Notes: generated from the letters alone by a model not told the origin. DNA of 64,000 nucleotides from Sanguibacter keddieii DSM 10542 (GCF_000024925.1 NC_013521.1:1860001-1924000), one strand, 5' to 3'; positions 43,935 to 52,484 are shown, counted from the stretch's first letter. Numbers and translations are program-made.

Positions 43935-44933
43935 GTGCGAGCGGACGGACGACAGACGGCCCGCGGGTGGACGACGCCCCGCAGGGTCGTCCTCGCCGTC
44001 TCCGCCGCCCTCATGATCGTGCTCGGCGTCGTCCTCGCCGCGCAGGCCGACGTGCTCACCGCTCGCCCGCTCGTCGAGGTCCGGGTGGACGGTGTCGACC
44101 CGGCGCTCGTGGTCACCTCCGACTGGTCGGCCTCGTCCCTGAAGGAGCTCGCGCCCGGCACGCCGGCCTACTGGCTGGTCGACGCGTGGGTCGTCGGCGT
44201 CGAGGGCGCCCGCCTGACGCTGGAGATCCGCAAGGACGGCGAGCTCATGGAGGTACCCCACGGCGTCACGCTCACCGTCGAGCGGTGCGGCGAGCCGTGG
44301 GTGGACGTCCCGGAGGACCCTTCCTGCCCTGAGGCGCAGGCGCTGGTCGCCGTCGCGGAGCCCGAGGACGACCTGTCTGCCCAGAGCCCGACGTACTGGG
44401 TCGACACGGTCGACACCCGGCAGCCGTCGTACGTGCTGGTCACGATGGCGCTCGCGGACACCCCGGAGGCTCGGGCCGACGAGTCGCTCATGGGGCTCAC
44501 CGGCATGCTCGGCCTCGGGATCACGGCGGTCGAGGCGATCCCGGGAGAGCCCGGGGAGCCGACGGACCCGCCGACGGAGCAGCCGACCGCCCCGCCCACC
44601 GAGGAGCCGCCGGCACCTCCGACGGGGGAGCCGACACCGCCGCCGACCGGCGAGCCGACGGGTGGGCCGACAGGTCCTCCGGGGTCTGTCCCGGGTCCGA
44701 CCGCGCCGCCCGAGGGGGGAGGGCCGGGTCAGGGGACCCCGGGAGCCGGTCCGGGCCGGCCTGGAGGTCCCGACGGGCTCTCGTCGACCGGGACCGACCT
44801 CTCCCTGCTGGTGTGGGCGGCTGGGCTCGCGCTCGTCGTGGGCGGGGTGCTGACGGGCGCGACGGTCGTCGAGGACGGCCGACGTGCTCGACGCCGGTCG
44901 ACCCGCGAGGGCAGCGGGGGAGGCGCGACGTGA
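43935..44933 (+). CDS. Cell-surface protein with Pro-rich stalk and LSSTG-type anchor
   Basis: 332 residues. The GTG at 43935 is chosen because AGGAGG (43921-43926) lies nine bases before it; the GTG at 43926 would overlap that site. N-terminal signal anchor (VVLAVSAALMIVLGVVLAAQA), a beta-rich extracellular domain with two Cys, a Pro/Thr/Glu repeat stalk (about 215-275), then LSSTG, a membrane helix and an Arg tail (RRARRRS). That tail is laid out like a sortase signal, with LSSTG in place of LPxTG. It overlaps the next gene by GTGA. Confidence 0.7.
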   Translation: MRADGRQTARGWTTPRRVVLAVSAALMIVLGVVLAAQADVLTARPLVEVRVDGVDPALVVTSDWSASSLKELAPGTPAYWLVDAWVVGVEGARLTLEIRKDGELMEVPHGVTLTVERCGEPWVDVPEDPSCPEAQALVAVAEPEDDLSAQSPTYWVDTVDTRQPSYVLVTMALADTPEARADESLMGLTGMLGLGITAVEAIPGEPGEPTDPPTEQPTAPPTEEPPAPPTGEPTPPPTGEPTGGPTGPPGSVPGPTAPPEGGGPGQGTPGAGPGRPGGPDGLSSTGTDLSLLVWAAGLALVVGGVLTGATVVEDGRRARRRSTREGSGGGAT

Positions 44934-46762
44934 CGCCGCCCCGCTCACCTCGTCTCAGCGCGCCGCGCGCCCAGGACCGCCGCTGGCCGCTGCTCGTGGT
45001 GTGCGCGGTCGCCTGCGCGCTCGTCGTCGGCGTGGTCCTGCGGGCCGTGCCGTCGCTCGCGTCCTGGACCGACGCCGGGTGGGCGCACGCGACCGTCGGG
45101 ACCTCGCAGATCCGGTGCGGGACAGACACGAACTTCCGGTCGCACGCCGAGGCCAAGGCGCTCGGCGGGACGCTGCTGTCCACGAACCTCGACACCTTCG
45201 CGCCGGCTCGCGGTCTCGACCTCCTCCGCGACCCGGCCGCCGCAGCGGTCCCGACGCCGTCGACCGCTACCGACCTCGGCGTGAACGACGGGGACCCGGC
45301 GCTCGACACCTTCGGCAGCCCGCTCGTGGTCTCGGCGCTCTCCGGCGTGCCAGGGCTCAACCTCACCGGCTTCGCAGCAGCGATCCCGGGAGCGCCCGCG
45401 GGAGCGCTCAACCAGTACACGCAGGTCTCGACCCGGGGGCAGGCGGTCGCCGCCTCCGGTCTGGTCGACAGCACGGGGGCGGTGCTCGTCGGCAGCGGGG
45501 CACCGGTGGTCCCGCTGCCCGCTCCAGCGCGCGTCGACGTCTCGTCGGTGTTCCCCGGGATCACGAACGTGTCGGCCACCCGGCTCGCGGTGGGTGCCAC
45601 GGCGTCGTCGGCGAGGCTGGACTTCTGCTCGGCGCTGAGCAACCGCATCTGGGGCCCTGGGGCGGTCACCGGGATCACCCGCAGCTACGGCGTCGGGGGG
45701 CTCACCCTCGAGGTCGACAGCCCCGCGGTCTCCCGCCTGGTCACCGACGTCAACGCGACGGTCACCGCCCTCGGTACCGCGGTCACGACAGCGTCCGGCA
45801 TCAACGGCACCGTCGGGCAGGCGGCCTCGACCGCGATGAACGCGACCGCGAGGAACATCTCGACCCAGCTGCTCCCGCAGACGCCAACGGGCAGCGTCAC
45901 CCTCGGCAACCTCAGCCTCAACGTCACCACGGCCCTCGGGACGCTGCTCACGGCGCCGCTGACCGACGGGCTGGTCACCGTCGACCTCGCCAACGGGCGC
46001 GTGACCGCGAACCTCGCGGGACTGCTCGGCAGCAGCACCACGGGGCTCAACAACCTGCCCGCCAACAGCAGGCTCGCACTCGACGGGGCGGCCGCCGCCG
46101 CGATCAGCACCCGGGTGGACGCCCTGGTGCAGACGTGGTCCACCCAGGTGACCAACGCCCTGCTGACGGGGATCAGGTCGACCAGCCTCGCGATGGACGT
46201 CAACGTGCTCTACCGGATCACCGGGCTCCTCGGGACGGCTGACGTCGCACGGGTCCAGGTGCACCCGTCCGCGACCATCGGCGACTACCTGACCCCGCCG
46301 GCGTCCCTCGCCACGACGGTGTACGTGAGCACGGTGAACGCGCTGCTCACCGGGCTCCTCAACGCGCTGGGGCTCAACCTCAACACGATCATCCAGCGGC
46401 TCCAGACCGAGGTGCCGCCAGCGGTGGTCGCCCCCGTCGCGACCGCGCTGCGGACCGCCTTCACCGACCGGGTCACGGCGCTGGGCACGACGCTCACGAC
46501 CTCGCGCGGTGCGCTCGTGACGGCGGTCGGGGCGGTGACCACCCGGATGCCGGCTGCGCTCACGGTCTCCGTCAACGTCCAGCCGGACCAGCCCGGGGCT
46601 CCTGCAGGCACGGTGCCGGTCCCGGGGACGCCGCCCTACACGAGCCCCACCTACTCCGTCACAGCGCTGCGCATCGGGCTCGCGACGGCCGGCGCACCGA
46701 CGGGCTTCGCATACCTGGGCGTCGCGCGCTCGACGGTCGGGCCGGTGACGCAGGTGCGGTGA
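44930..46762 (+). CDS. Choice-of-anchor G family-like exported protein
   Basis: 610 residues from GTG 44930. N-terminal hydrophobic segment (LLVVCAVACALVVGVVLRAV) followed by ASWTDAGWAHATVG, again a SipW-type processing context. The mature region is long, Thr/Ala/Gly/Val-rich with few charges and only two Cys, consistent with a fibrous beta or surface-layer protein. It resembles actinobacterial choice-of-anchor G proteins. No LPxTG sequence of its own. Last gene of the operon, about 40 bases before the promoter of the structured RNA. Confidence 0.65.
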   Translation: MTPPRSPRLSAPRAQDRRWPLLVVCAVACALVVGVVLRAVPSLASWTDAGWAHATVGTSQIRCGTDTNFRSHAEAKALGGTLLSTNLDTFAPARGLDLLRDPAAAAVPTPSTATDLGVNDGDPALDTFGSPLVVSALSGVPGLNLTGFAAAIPGAPAGALNQYTQVSTRGQAVAASGLVDSTGAVLVGSGAPVVPLPAPARVDVSSVFPGITNVSATRLAVGATASSARLDFCSALSNRIWGPGAVTGITRSYGVGGLTLEVDSPAVSRLVTDVNATVTALGTAVTTASGINGTVGQAASTAMNATARNISTQLLPQTPTGSVTLGNLSLNVTTALGTLLTAPLTDGLVTVDLANGRVTANLAGLLGSSTTGLNNLPANSRLALDGAAAAAISTRVDALVQTWSTQVTNALLTGIRSTSLAMDVNVLYRITGLLGTADVARVQVHPSATIGDYLTPPASLATTVYVSTVNALLTGLLNALGLNLNTIIQRLQTEVPPAVVAPVATALRTAFTDRVTALGTTLTTSRGALVTAVGAVTTRMPAALTVSVNVQPDQPGAPAGTVPVPGTPPYTSPTYSVTALRIGLATAGAPTGFAYLGVARSTVGPVTQVR

Positions 46763-46800
46763 CGCAGACCCGGTGACGGAGACCACCAGAGCGGAACCCC

Positions 46801-46829
46801 TTGCACCGAGCAGAAGGCCGTGCTACCTT
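46801..46829 (+). promoter_or_regulatory. Promoter of the structured RNA
   Basis: TTGCAC, a 17-base spacer and TACCTT (TANNNT). Predicted start near 46836, at the first helix of the RNA. This is the clearest housekeeping-type promoter in this part of the window. Confidence 0.55.
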
Positions 46830-46833
46830 AGAC

Positions 46834-47130
46834 GAAGTCGAGTTCGCTCGGCGCTCTTCGCAGGTGCCTGACAACGGCACGCGGAGTACGACTTCGGTTC
46901 GTCTACATGGTGCCAACACCCGTGATTCGACCCGGTTCGGCACATGGCTGCGTGAGTCTGTTGGCTACGGACAGCATGTGAACCGAAGGCACCACACGAT
47001 GGCTCCCAAGTTTGCCGGGAGCGGTTCAAGCTCAGGGATGAGAACAAAAGCCTGAGCAGGCGTCGTGGTAACAGTTGTTGGACACATGACGTGTCACAGC
47101 GGCCCGGCCCCTCAGGGGTCGGGCCGCTGT
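46834..47130 (+). ncRNA. Structured noncoding RNA of unknown class
   Basis: An interval of about 300 bases with clearly lower GC than its neighbours. Helices seen: GAAGTCG 46834-46840/46889-46895, enclosing CTTCGC 46856-46861/46881-46886 stacked on GTGCC 46864-46868/46876-46880; GTGCC 46910-46914/46939-46943 (alternative to the next helix); CACAT-GCTG 46941-46950/46972-46980 with a one-base bulge; GCTCCC 47002-47007/47017-47022; GCTCAGG 47030-47036/47051-47057; GACAC 47081-47085/47091-47095; then the terminator. CGGTTC occurs three times and its complement GAACCG once (46980-46985), allowing alternative pairing. No convincing reading frame with a ribosome binding site. It does not look like tmRNA, RNase P RNA or SRP RNA; a 6S/Ms1-like RNA is conceivable. 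Confidence 0.65.
47096..47130 (+). terminator. Terminator of the structured RNA
   Basis: Eleven-base stem ACAGCGGCCCG / CGGGCCGCTGT with an inner CCCC/GGGG pairing. Confidence 0.85.
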
Positions 47131-47205
47131 CGTCTGTCGTGGGGCGGTCAGGAGTCTCCTCCGAGGAGCCCCGGGGAGCTCTCGTCACAGTTCTGCAACA
47201 TCGAC

Positions 47206-47232
47206 CCATCCGGACGGGCGAGGGCACCGAAC
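47206..47232 (+). promoter_or_regulatory. SigK-type promoter of sigK (autoregulation)
   Basis: CCATCC, a 16-base spacer and CGAAC, the same two boxes found in front of the fasciclin gene and dipZ. The predicted start leaves a leader of about 60 bases containing a hairpin CCCCGGC-GCC-GCCGGGG (47242-47258). Confidence 0.75.
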
Positions 47233-47302
47233 CTCTGGTAACCCCGGCGCCGCCGGGGTGTCCGAATCGAACAGAACCCTGAACTGAGGCAGACTAGGCC
47301 GC

Positions 47303-47878
47303 GTGCCGAACCCGAGGACGAGTGAACCCGACGCCATCGACGCGGCGCTGCATGCCTGCGCCAGCGGTGACCCGGCGCTCTTCGCACCCGTCTACGACTC
47401 GCTCGCGCCTGCCGCCTACGGAACGGCTCTCGGAGTGCTCCGTGACCCGGACCACGCCGCAGAGGTGACTCAAGAGGTGATGGTCGAGGTGTGGCAGACA
47501 GCTGCACGCTTCGACCCCAGCCGTGGGTCCGCCCGGACGTGGGTGGTCACGCTCGCGCGACGTCGTGCCGTAGACAGGGTCCGTTCAGAGCAAGCCCGAC
47601 GAACCCGTGACCAGAAGGACACGGACCAGAAGGGTGCAGGAGGTGAGTACGACGTGGTTGCCGAGCACGTGGAGCAGCGGCTCGAGGCCGCAGGCGTCCG
47701 CAGGTGCCTGGGGTCCCTGACCGACACCCAGCGCGACGCCGTCATGCGCGCCTACTACGGAGACCGTACCTACCGAGAGGTGGCCGAAGACCTCGGCGCC
47801 TCCCTCCCGACCGTCAAGAGCCGCATCCGAGACGGCCTCATCCGACTGCGCAACTGCTTGGGGGTGGACCATGGCTGA
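47303..47878 (+). CDS. sigK: ECF sigma factor SigK
   Basis: 191 residues from GTG 47303. Region 2 (FAPVYDSLAPAAYGTALGVLRDPDHAAEVTQEVMVEVWQ, then RGSARTWVVTLARRRAVDRVR) and region 4 (LTDTQRDAVMRAYYGDRTYREVAEDLGASLPTVKSRIRDGLIRLR) are intact. It closely resembles mycobacterial SigK, which is held at the membrane by RskA. It overlaps rskA by eight bases and is preceded by a promoter with the boxes it probably reads itself. Confidence 0.9.
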   Translation: MPNPRTSEPDAIDAALHACASGDPALFAPVYDSLAPAAYGTALGVLRDPDHAAEVTQEVMVEVWQTAARFDPSRGSARTWVVTLARRRAVDRVRSEQARRTRDQKDTDQKGAGGEYDVVAEHVEQRLEAAGVRRCLGSLTDTQRDAVMRAYYGDRTYREVAEDLGASLPTVKSRIRDGLIRLRNCLGVDHG

Positions 47879-48596
47879 CGAGAGAGACGACCTGATGCCC
47901 GAGGGACCCCGGGGCCTCATCGCCCCGTACGTCTTCGACCACGTCGACGACCTCGAGCGGCGCCAGGTCGACCGGCTGGTCGCGACCGACGACGACGCAC
48001 GACGCGAGCTCGACGAGTTCCGCGAGGTCGTCGCGACCTTCACCGTCGACGAGGCACCGCCCGCGTTCCTGCGTGCCCAGGTGCTCGACACCATCACGCA
48101 GCAGCCCCTCAAGGCTGCTCCGGTCACCCAGACCCGTCACCGGCCGACCGCGGCCCGACGACGCTGGGTCAGCCTCGGCGTGGCGGCGGCGGTCGCCGTC
48201 GGCATCGCGGTCCCGACGAGCATCGCCGTGCAGTCGCACTCCCAGCAGCAGCAGCTGCAGGCCGAGGCAGCCACGGTCGCCCAGATGATCGCCGACCCCG
48301 AGGCCCGCGTGCTGCGGGCACCGGTCGACGGCGGTGGAGAGGTCAGCGCGCTGGTCTCCTCCGACCGCGTGTTCGTCTCCACCAGCGACATGGAGCAGGC
48401 AGCCGCCGACAGCGACTACCAGCTCTGGGTGATCGACGCCGACGGCATCAGCTCCGCAGGGCTCATGCGCCCCGAGGACGGGTCGTCGACAGCGCTCGTC
48501 GAGGCGGGCGCCGGAGCCACTGTTGCCGTGACGATCGAACCGCGAGGCGGCTCCGAGCAGCCGACCACCGACCCGATCGTCGCCGTCGAGATCTGA
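47871..48596 (+). CDS. rskA: Membrane anti-sigma factor RskA
   Basis: 241 residues. The N-terminal cytoplasmic anti-sigma domain (about 1-90: APYVFDHVDDLERRQVDRLVA) binds SigK. One membrane helix (VSLGVAAAVAVGIAVPTSIAV, about 100-120) follows, and the exported C-terminal domain has SDYQLWVIDADG and VAVTIEPRGGSEQPT, the RskA/anti-sigma-K signature. In mycobacteria RskA is cut by regulated proteolysis to release SigK. The ATG overlaps the sigK stop (ATGGCTGA). Confidence 0.9.
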   Translation: MADERDDLMPEGPRGLIAPYVFDHVDDLERRQVDRLVATDDDARRELDEFREVVATFTVDEAPPAFLRAQVLDTITQQPLKAAPVTQTRHRPTAARRRWVSLGVAAAVAVGIAVPTSIAVQSHSQQQQLQAEAATVAQMIADPEARVLRAPVDGGGEVSALVSSDRVFVSTSDMEQAAADSDYQLWVIDADGISSAGLMRPEDGSSTALVEAGAGATVAVTIEPRGGSEQPTTDPIVAVEI

Positions 48597-48612
48597 CACC
48601 GCACGCACCACG

Positions 48613-48650
48613 AGAGCCGGGCACCTCCCTCAGGGGAGGTGCCCGGCTCT
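48613..48650 (+). terminator. Terminator of sigK-rskA
   Basis: Seventeen-base perfect stem AGAGCCGGGCACCTCCC / GGGAGGTGCCCGGCTCT followed by TTCG, 17 bases after the rskA stop. Confidence 0.9.
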
Positions 48651-49063
48651 TCGTGCGTCCGGACCCGGGTCCGTCTCTGAGGGGGCACGCGGAGACGAGT
48701 GCGTCGGCGTGACGTCGGCTGGTCCGAGGGCGATGTCCGGTGGTCTCTGGTGCGAGGGGCCGCGGGTCGGAGAGAGGCACCGGGGACCGTGATCCTCCGG
48801 ACCGAGGGTTGCTCGTGCTGGTCGCCTGGCTGTGGCGCCGGCGCCACGGGGGAGGGGGAGCTACGTGCTCCAGGTAGCCGCCTCAGGCCGCTCCACGTGG
48901 TGCAGTGCAGCCCCGCACCAAGGGTCCCCGTGGCTCACGGACCTCAGGTGGCTCGAGAGGGTCGTCTCGAGGGACACCTCTCGAGGTGTTGAGGGAGGGG
49001 ATCGGCAGTGGGCGTCGCGACCGCTGGGGAGCGGGTGGACCCTGCAGCAGAGAGGGCACCATG

Positions 49064-49117
<54 letters not shown>

Positions 49118-49186
49118 TCGCGCGCGGGCCGGAGCCTGACCGTGGTGAGACGCGTGCAGACGTCGTCGTCCCGGGTCTCCGGGCAC

Positions 49187-49230
49187 AGCAGAAGGGCCCG
49201 CTCCCCGGTGGGGGAGCGGGCCCTTCTGCT
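49187..49230 (-). terminator. Terminator of the fasciclin gene
   Basis: Twenty-base perfect stem (AGCAGAAGGGCCCGCTCCCC and its complement) with a GGTG loop, about 45 bases downstream of the fasciclin stop on the minus strand. Confidence 0.9.
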
Positions 49231-49274
49231 GAGCGGCCGTGCTGGTGCCGGTGCAGCTGCGCACCAGCCTCAGA

Positions 49275-49982
49275 TCACATCGTCGGCATGAGCACCGAGT
49301 CGATGAGGTAGACGGTCGCGTTGGCGGTCACGACGCCACCACAGATGACGTTGGCGTCGTTGACCATGAGCTCGTCGCCGGAGCCGGTGACGTTGACCAT
49401 GCCACCCTGGACGGTCTCGTGCTCACCGACGATCTCGTCCGGGGTCAGCTGGCCGGGGACCACGTGGTACGTGAGGATCGAGGACAGGGTGTCCGCGTCG
49501 GTCTTGAGGCCCTCGATGGTGGCCGGGTCGATCTTCGCGAAGGCGTCGTCGACCGGTGCGAAGACGGTGAACTCGCCACCGTTGAGGGTGTCGACCAGGT
49601 CGACGTCAGGGTTCAGCTGGCCGCTGACCGCTGCGGTGAGCGTGGTCAGGAGCGGGTTGTTCGAGGCAGCCACGGCGACCGGGTCGGTCGACATGCCCGT
49701 CACGGAGCCGGCGCCGTCCGGGACAGCCTCGGCGTAGGCGGCGCAGCCGGGGCCCACGAGGTTGGACGCGGGGTCCATCATGGCGCCGTCGGTGGCGTCC
49801 TCCGTCGCGTCGTCGGTCATCGCGTCGGTGGTGGGGTCGTCCGTCATGGCCGGAGCGTCCGTCGTGGTGCTGGTCGACGGGGTGGTCTCCGCGTTGTCGT
49901 CGGAGCTGCAGGCCGAGAGGCCGAACAGGGCCAGGACTGCGACGCTGGTGACTGCGTAGGACTTGCGGGTAAGAACGTTCAT
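49275..49982 (-). CDS. Fasciclin (FAS1) domain lipoprotein, MPT83/MPT70-like
   Basis: 235 residues. Lipoprotein signal peptide with lipobox LSAC (Cys25), a Thr/Asp/Met-rich linker (about 30-70: [20 protein letters not shown]), then one FAS1 domain: [45 protein letters not shown] and [12 protein letters not shown]. It resembles the mycobacterial SigK-controlled exported antigens MPT83/MPT70. Two CCATCC-N16/17-CGAAC promoters lie upstream. It is divergent from dipZ, so exported protein and redox partner are driven by one sigma factor. Confidence 0.9.
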   Translation of the reverse strand: MNVLTRKSYAVTSVAVLALFGLSACSSDDNAETTPSTSTTTDAPAMTDDPTTDAMTDDATEDATDGAMMDPASNLVGPGCAAYAEAVPDGAGSVTGMSTDPVAVAASNNPLLTTLTAAVSGQLNPDVDLVDTLNGGEFTVFAPVDDAFAKIDPATIEGLKTDADTLSSILTYHVVPGQLTPDEIVGEHETVQGGMVNVTGSGDELMVNDANVICGGVVTANATVYLIDSVLMPTM

Positions 49983-50033
49983 CGGTCTCTCCTCAGCTCT
50001 GCCGCCCCACCTCTGCGGGGCGTCTCACGATCA

Positions 50034-50061
50034 GTTCGGAGCCGGGCGGTGGAGTGGATGG
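50034..50061 (-). promoter_or_regulatory. SigK-type promoter, proximal, of the fasciclin gene
   Basis: Read on the minus strand: CCATCC (50061-50056), a 17-base spacer, CGAAC (50038-50034). Leader to the ATG about 45 bases. An AT-rich hairpin CGAGAA/TTCTCG (50069-50086) lies just upstream. Confidence 0.75.
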
Positions 50062-50125
50062 GTCGGATCGAGAAGTAATTTTCTCGGCCTCACCACCGCC
50101 TCTCCTGTCGCGCGGCACACGGGTA

Positions 50126-50152
50126 GTTCGGAACGGTCGAGCGGGTGGATGG
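50126..50152 (-). promoter_or_regulatory. SigK-type promoter, distal, of the fasciclin gene
   Basis: Read on the minus strand: CCATCC (50152-50147), a 16-base spacer, CGAAC (50130-50126), about 90 bases upstream of the proximal one. It shares an upstream inverted repeat with the dipZ promoter. Confidence 0.65.
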
Positions 50153-50177
50153 GTCGACGAGCAATTGTTTCTCGCAC

Positions 50178-50204
50178 CCATCCGGCAGCGCTCCTAGAAC
50201 GAAC
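50178..50204 (+). promoter_or_regulatory. SigK-type promoter of dipZ
   Basis: CCATCC (50178-50183), a 16-base spacer, CGAAC (50200-50204). The ATG at 50212 is only seven bases after the -10 box, so the transcript would be leaderless. Confidence 0.75.
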
Positions 50205-50211
50205 CGCTGCC

Positions 50212-52191
50212 ATGGAAACGCTCATTCTCATCGGGCTCATCGGTGGCCTCATCACCGGTATCTCACCGTGCATCCTCCCGATGCTCCCGGTGATCTTCTT
50301 CGCAGGAGGTATCCAGGGCGCCCGCCCCGGCTCCGGCGAAGGCACAGACGGGTCGTCGGCAGCCGCCGGCGAGGGCTCGTCATCAGCTGCTCCCTCCGCC
50401 TCTCTCTTCGCAGGAGCGCCTGGCGCCGTCCGGATCGACGGTCGCGGCAACGTCGCCGTCGCCGACCGGCCCAAGGCCGGCACCGGGGGAGACTCCGTCA
50501 GCCTCTCCGGGGGCAAGAACGGCAAGGGCGGCAAGAGCACGGCCGGTGACAAGCCGGTCAAGGAGGTCTCGGCGCGCCGCAAGTCGCTGCGCCCCTACCT
50601 CGTCATCTCGGGGCTCGTCGTGAGCTTCAGCTTCTTCACCCTCCTCGGGTCCCTGATCCTCAACGCGCTGGGCCTGCCTCAGGACCTGCTGCGGTGGGTC
50701 GGGCTGTCGCTGCTGGCGATCATCGGTGTCGGGATGATCGTCCCGCGCCTCGAGGAGATCATCGAACGACCGTTCCAGCGCATCGCAGCAATGGGTGCAC
50801 GGCGCGGTTCGGCGCGACAGGACCGCGGGGCCTTTCTCCTCGGCCTGGGCCTCGGGGTCCTGTACGTGCCGTGTGCTGGTCCGGTCCTGGCGGCGATCAC
50901 CGTCGCCGGTGCGACCGGGAACATCGGGGCTGACACCGTCGCCCTGACCGTCTCCTTCGCGGTGGGTGCGGCCATCCCGCTGCTGATCTTCGCGCTGGCA
51001 GGCCGTCGGGTCGCCGAGCGGGTCGGTGCCTTCAAGCGCCACACCAAGGGCATCCGCATCTTCGGTGGCGTCACCATGATCCTGCTCGCGATCGGCCTGG
51101 CCTTCAACCTCCCGCAGTACCTGCAGCGAGCGCTGCCGGACTACACGGGCTCGCTCCAGTCGCAGATCAACGAGTCGGACACCGTCCAGGAGGCCCTCGA
51201 CCTCGGTGGCCTGGTCACCGACGAGAACCGCCTGCTGTCCAACTGCACCAACGGCGCCTCCGAGCTCGAGAGCTGTGGTCCGGCTCCCCAGCTGAGCGGC
51301 ATCAACAACTGGTTCAACACCCCGGGCGACGAGGCGCTGAACCTCTCCGACCTCAAGCAGGAGGGCAAGGTCGTCCTCGTCGACTTCTGGGCCTACTCCT
51401 GCATCAACTGCCAGCGCGCGATCCCTCACGTGAACGCCTGGTACGACCAGTACAAGGACGTCGGCAAGGGCTTCGAGGTCATCGGTGTCCACACCCCGGA
51501 GTTCGCCTTCGAGCGTGAGACCCGCAACGTGGTCGCCGGAGCTGAGCAGCTCGGTGTGACCTACCCGGTCGCCCAGGACAACGCGTACTCGACCTGGACC
51601 AAGTACCGGAACCGCTACTGGCCCGCGCAGTACCTCATCGACTCGGACGGGACCGTCCGCCACATCCGCTTCGGCGAGGGTGGCTACGAGAACACCGAGA
51701 AGCTGGTCCGTGAGCTCCTCGAGCAGGCCAACCCGGGCGTCGAGCTCCCCGCGGAGACGACCGTCGACGACGGCACCCCGCAGGACGCGACCACCCCGGA
51801 GACGTACTTCTCGTCCACGAAGGTCGTCAACTACTCGGGTGAGCAGGACTACAAGTCCGGCGACTTCACGGTCAACCCTGACCAGCCGAAGGACACCTTC
51901 TCTCTCGGTGGGTCCTGGACCCTGGACCCGCAGGGTGCCACGGCAGCCGCGGACGGCGCGGCCGTCCAGCTCGCCTACTCGGGCACCAACGTCTTCACCG
52001 TCCTCGGCGGCGAGGGCACCGTGAAGGCCACGGTCAAGGACGCCGACGGCAAGGTCGTCGAGACCAAGGACATCAAGGTGACGGGCAACCCGAACCTCTA
52101 CCCGGTCCTCGAGGGTGACGCGGCGACCACGGGCACCGTGGAGCTCGAGCTCCCCCAGGACGTCCAGGTCTTCACCTTCACCTTCGGGTGA
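50212..52191 (+). CDS. dipZ: DipZ: CcdA-type thiol transporter fused to thioredoxin-like and C-terminal beta domain
   Basis: 659 residues. CcdA/DsbD-type membrane domain: GLITGISPCILPMLPVIFF (redox Cys), a long Gly/Ser/Lys-rich insert (about 35-120), more helices and GLGVLYVPCAGPVLAA with the partner Cys. The exported thioredoxin-like domain has FWAYSCINCQRAIPHV (CxxC), and a C-terminal beta domain (about 525-659, FSLGGSWTLDPQGA) follows. It carries reducing power across the membrane to exported proteins. In mycobacteria dipZ is linked to mpt70/mpt83 and SigK, as here. It is the first gene after the divergent SigK promoters. Confidence 0.9.
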   Translation: METLILIGLIGGLITGISPCILPMLPVIFFAGGIQGARPGSGEGTDGSSAAAGEGSSSAAPSASLFAGAPGAVRIDGRGNVAVADRPKAGTGGDSVSLSGGKNGKGGKSTAGDKPVKEVSARRKSLRPYLVISGLVVSFSFFTLLGSLILNALGLPQDLLRWVGLSLLAIIGVGMIVPRLEEIIERPFQRIAAMGARRGSARQDRGAFLLGLGLGVLYVPCAGPVLAAITVAGATGNIGADTVALTVSFAVGAAIPLLIFALAGRRVAERVGAFKRHTKGIRIFGGVTMILLAIGLAFNLPQYLQRALPDYTGSLQSQINESDTVQEALDLGGLVTDENRLLSNCTNGASELESCGPAPQLSGINNWFNTPGDEALNLSDLKQEGKVVLVDFWAYSCINCQRAIPHVNAWYDQYKDVGKGFEVIGVHTPEFAFERETRNVVAGAEQLGVTYPVAQDNAYSTWTKYRNRYWPAQYLIDSDGTVRHIRFGEGGYENTEKLVRELLEQANPGVELPAETTVDDGTPQDATTPETYFSSTKVVNYSGEQDYKSGDFTVNPDQPKDTFSLGGSWTLDPQGATAAADGAAVQLAYSGTNVFTVLGGEGTVKATVKDADGKVVETKDIKVTGNPNLYPVLEGDAATTGTVELELPQDVQVFTFTFG

Positions 52192-52197
52192 CCGACC

Positions 52198-52224
52198 GGC
52201 CGCCGCCCCTCGTGGGCGGCGGCC
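52198..52224 (+). terminator. Terminator of dipZ
   Basis: Eleven-base perfect stem GGCCGCCGCCC / GGGCGGCGGCC, seven bases after the stop. Confidence 0.8.
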
Positions 52225-52296
52225 CTCAGACCGGCGCACGGTGGTCGAGACCTCACCCCCCTCCGGGGTCTCGGCGGCCGTCCGCCTCACGTCAGT

Positions 52297-52328
52297 CCAG
52301 GCCCGGGTGCACCAGCACCCGGGCCTGG
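52297..52328 (+). terminator. Second hairpin downstream of dipZ
   Basis: Fourteen-base perfect stem CCAGGCCCGGGTGC / GCACCCGGGCCTGG with an ACCA loop. It may act as a backup terminator before the GAF-ANTAR genes. Confidence 0.65.
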
Positions 52329-52484
52329 CTGCGTCGCGCGGCCCGATCCCACCCGCCCCCACCCTTGCGGCTGCACGAGGCATAGAGTTGACTCGTGGAT
52401 CGCGGCCGACGGTCGCCTGACGCACCGGCCAGGTCTCCCGACGTGGTTGCTCGACCCGCCAGAGACGACGACAGGAGGGCACGC

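Noticed and set aside
46907-46981. 24-codon open frame (MVPTPVIRPG...) and a longer frame 46801-47055 inside the structured RNA
   Set aside because: No ribosome binding site, no family likeness, and the frames cross stable helices; the region reads better as noncoding RNA.
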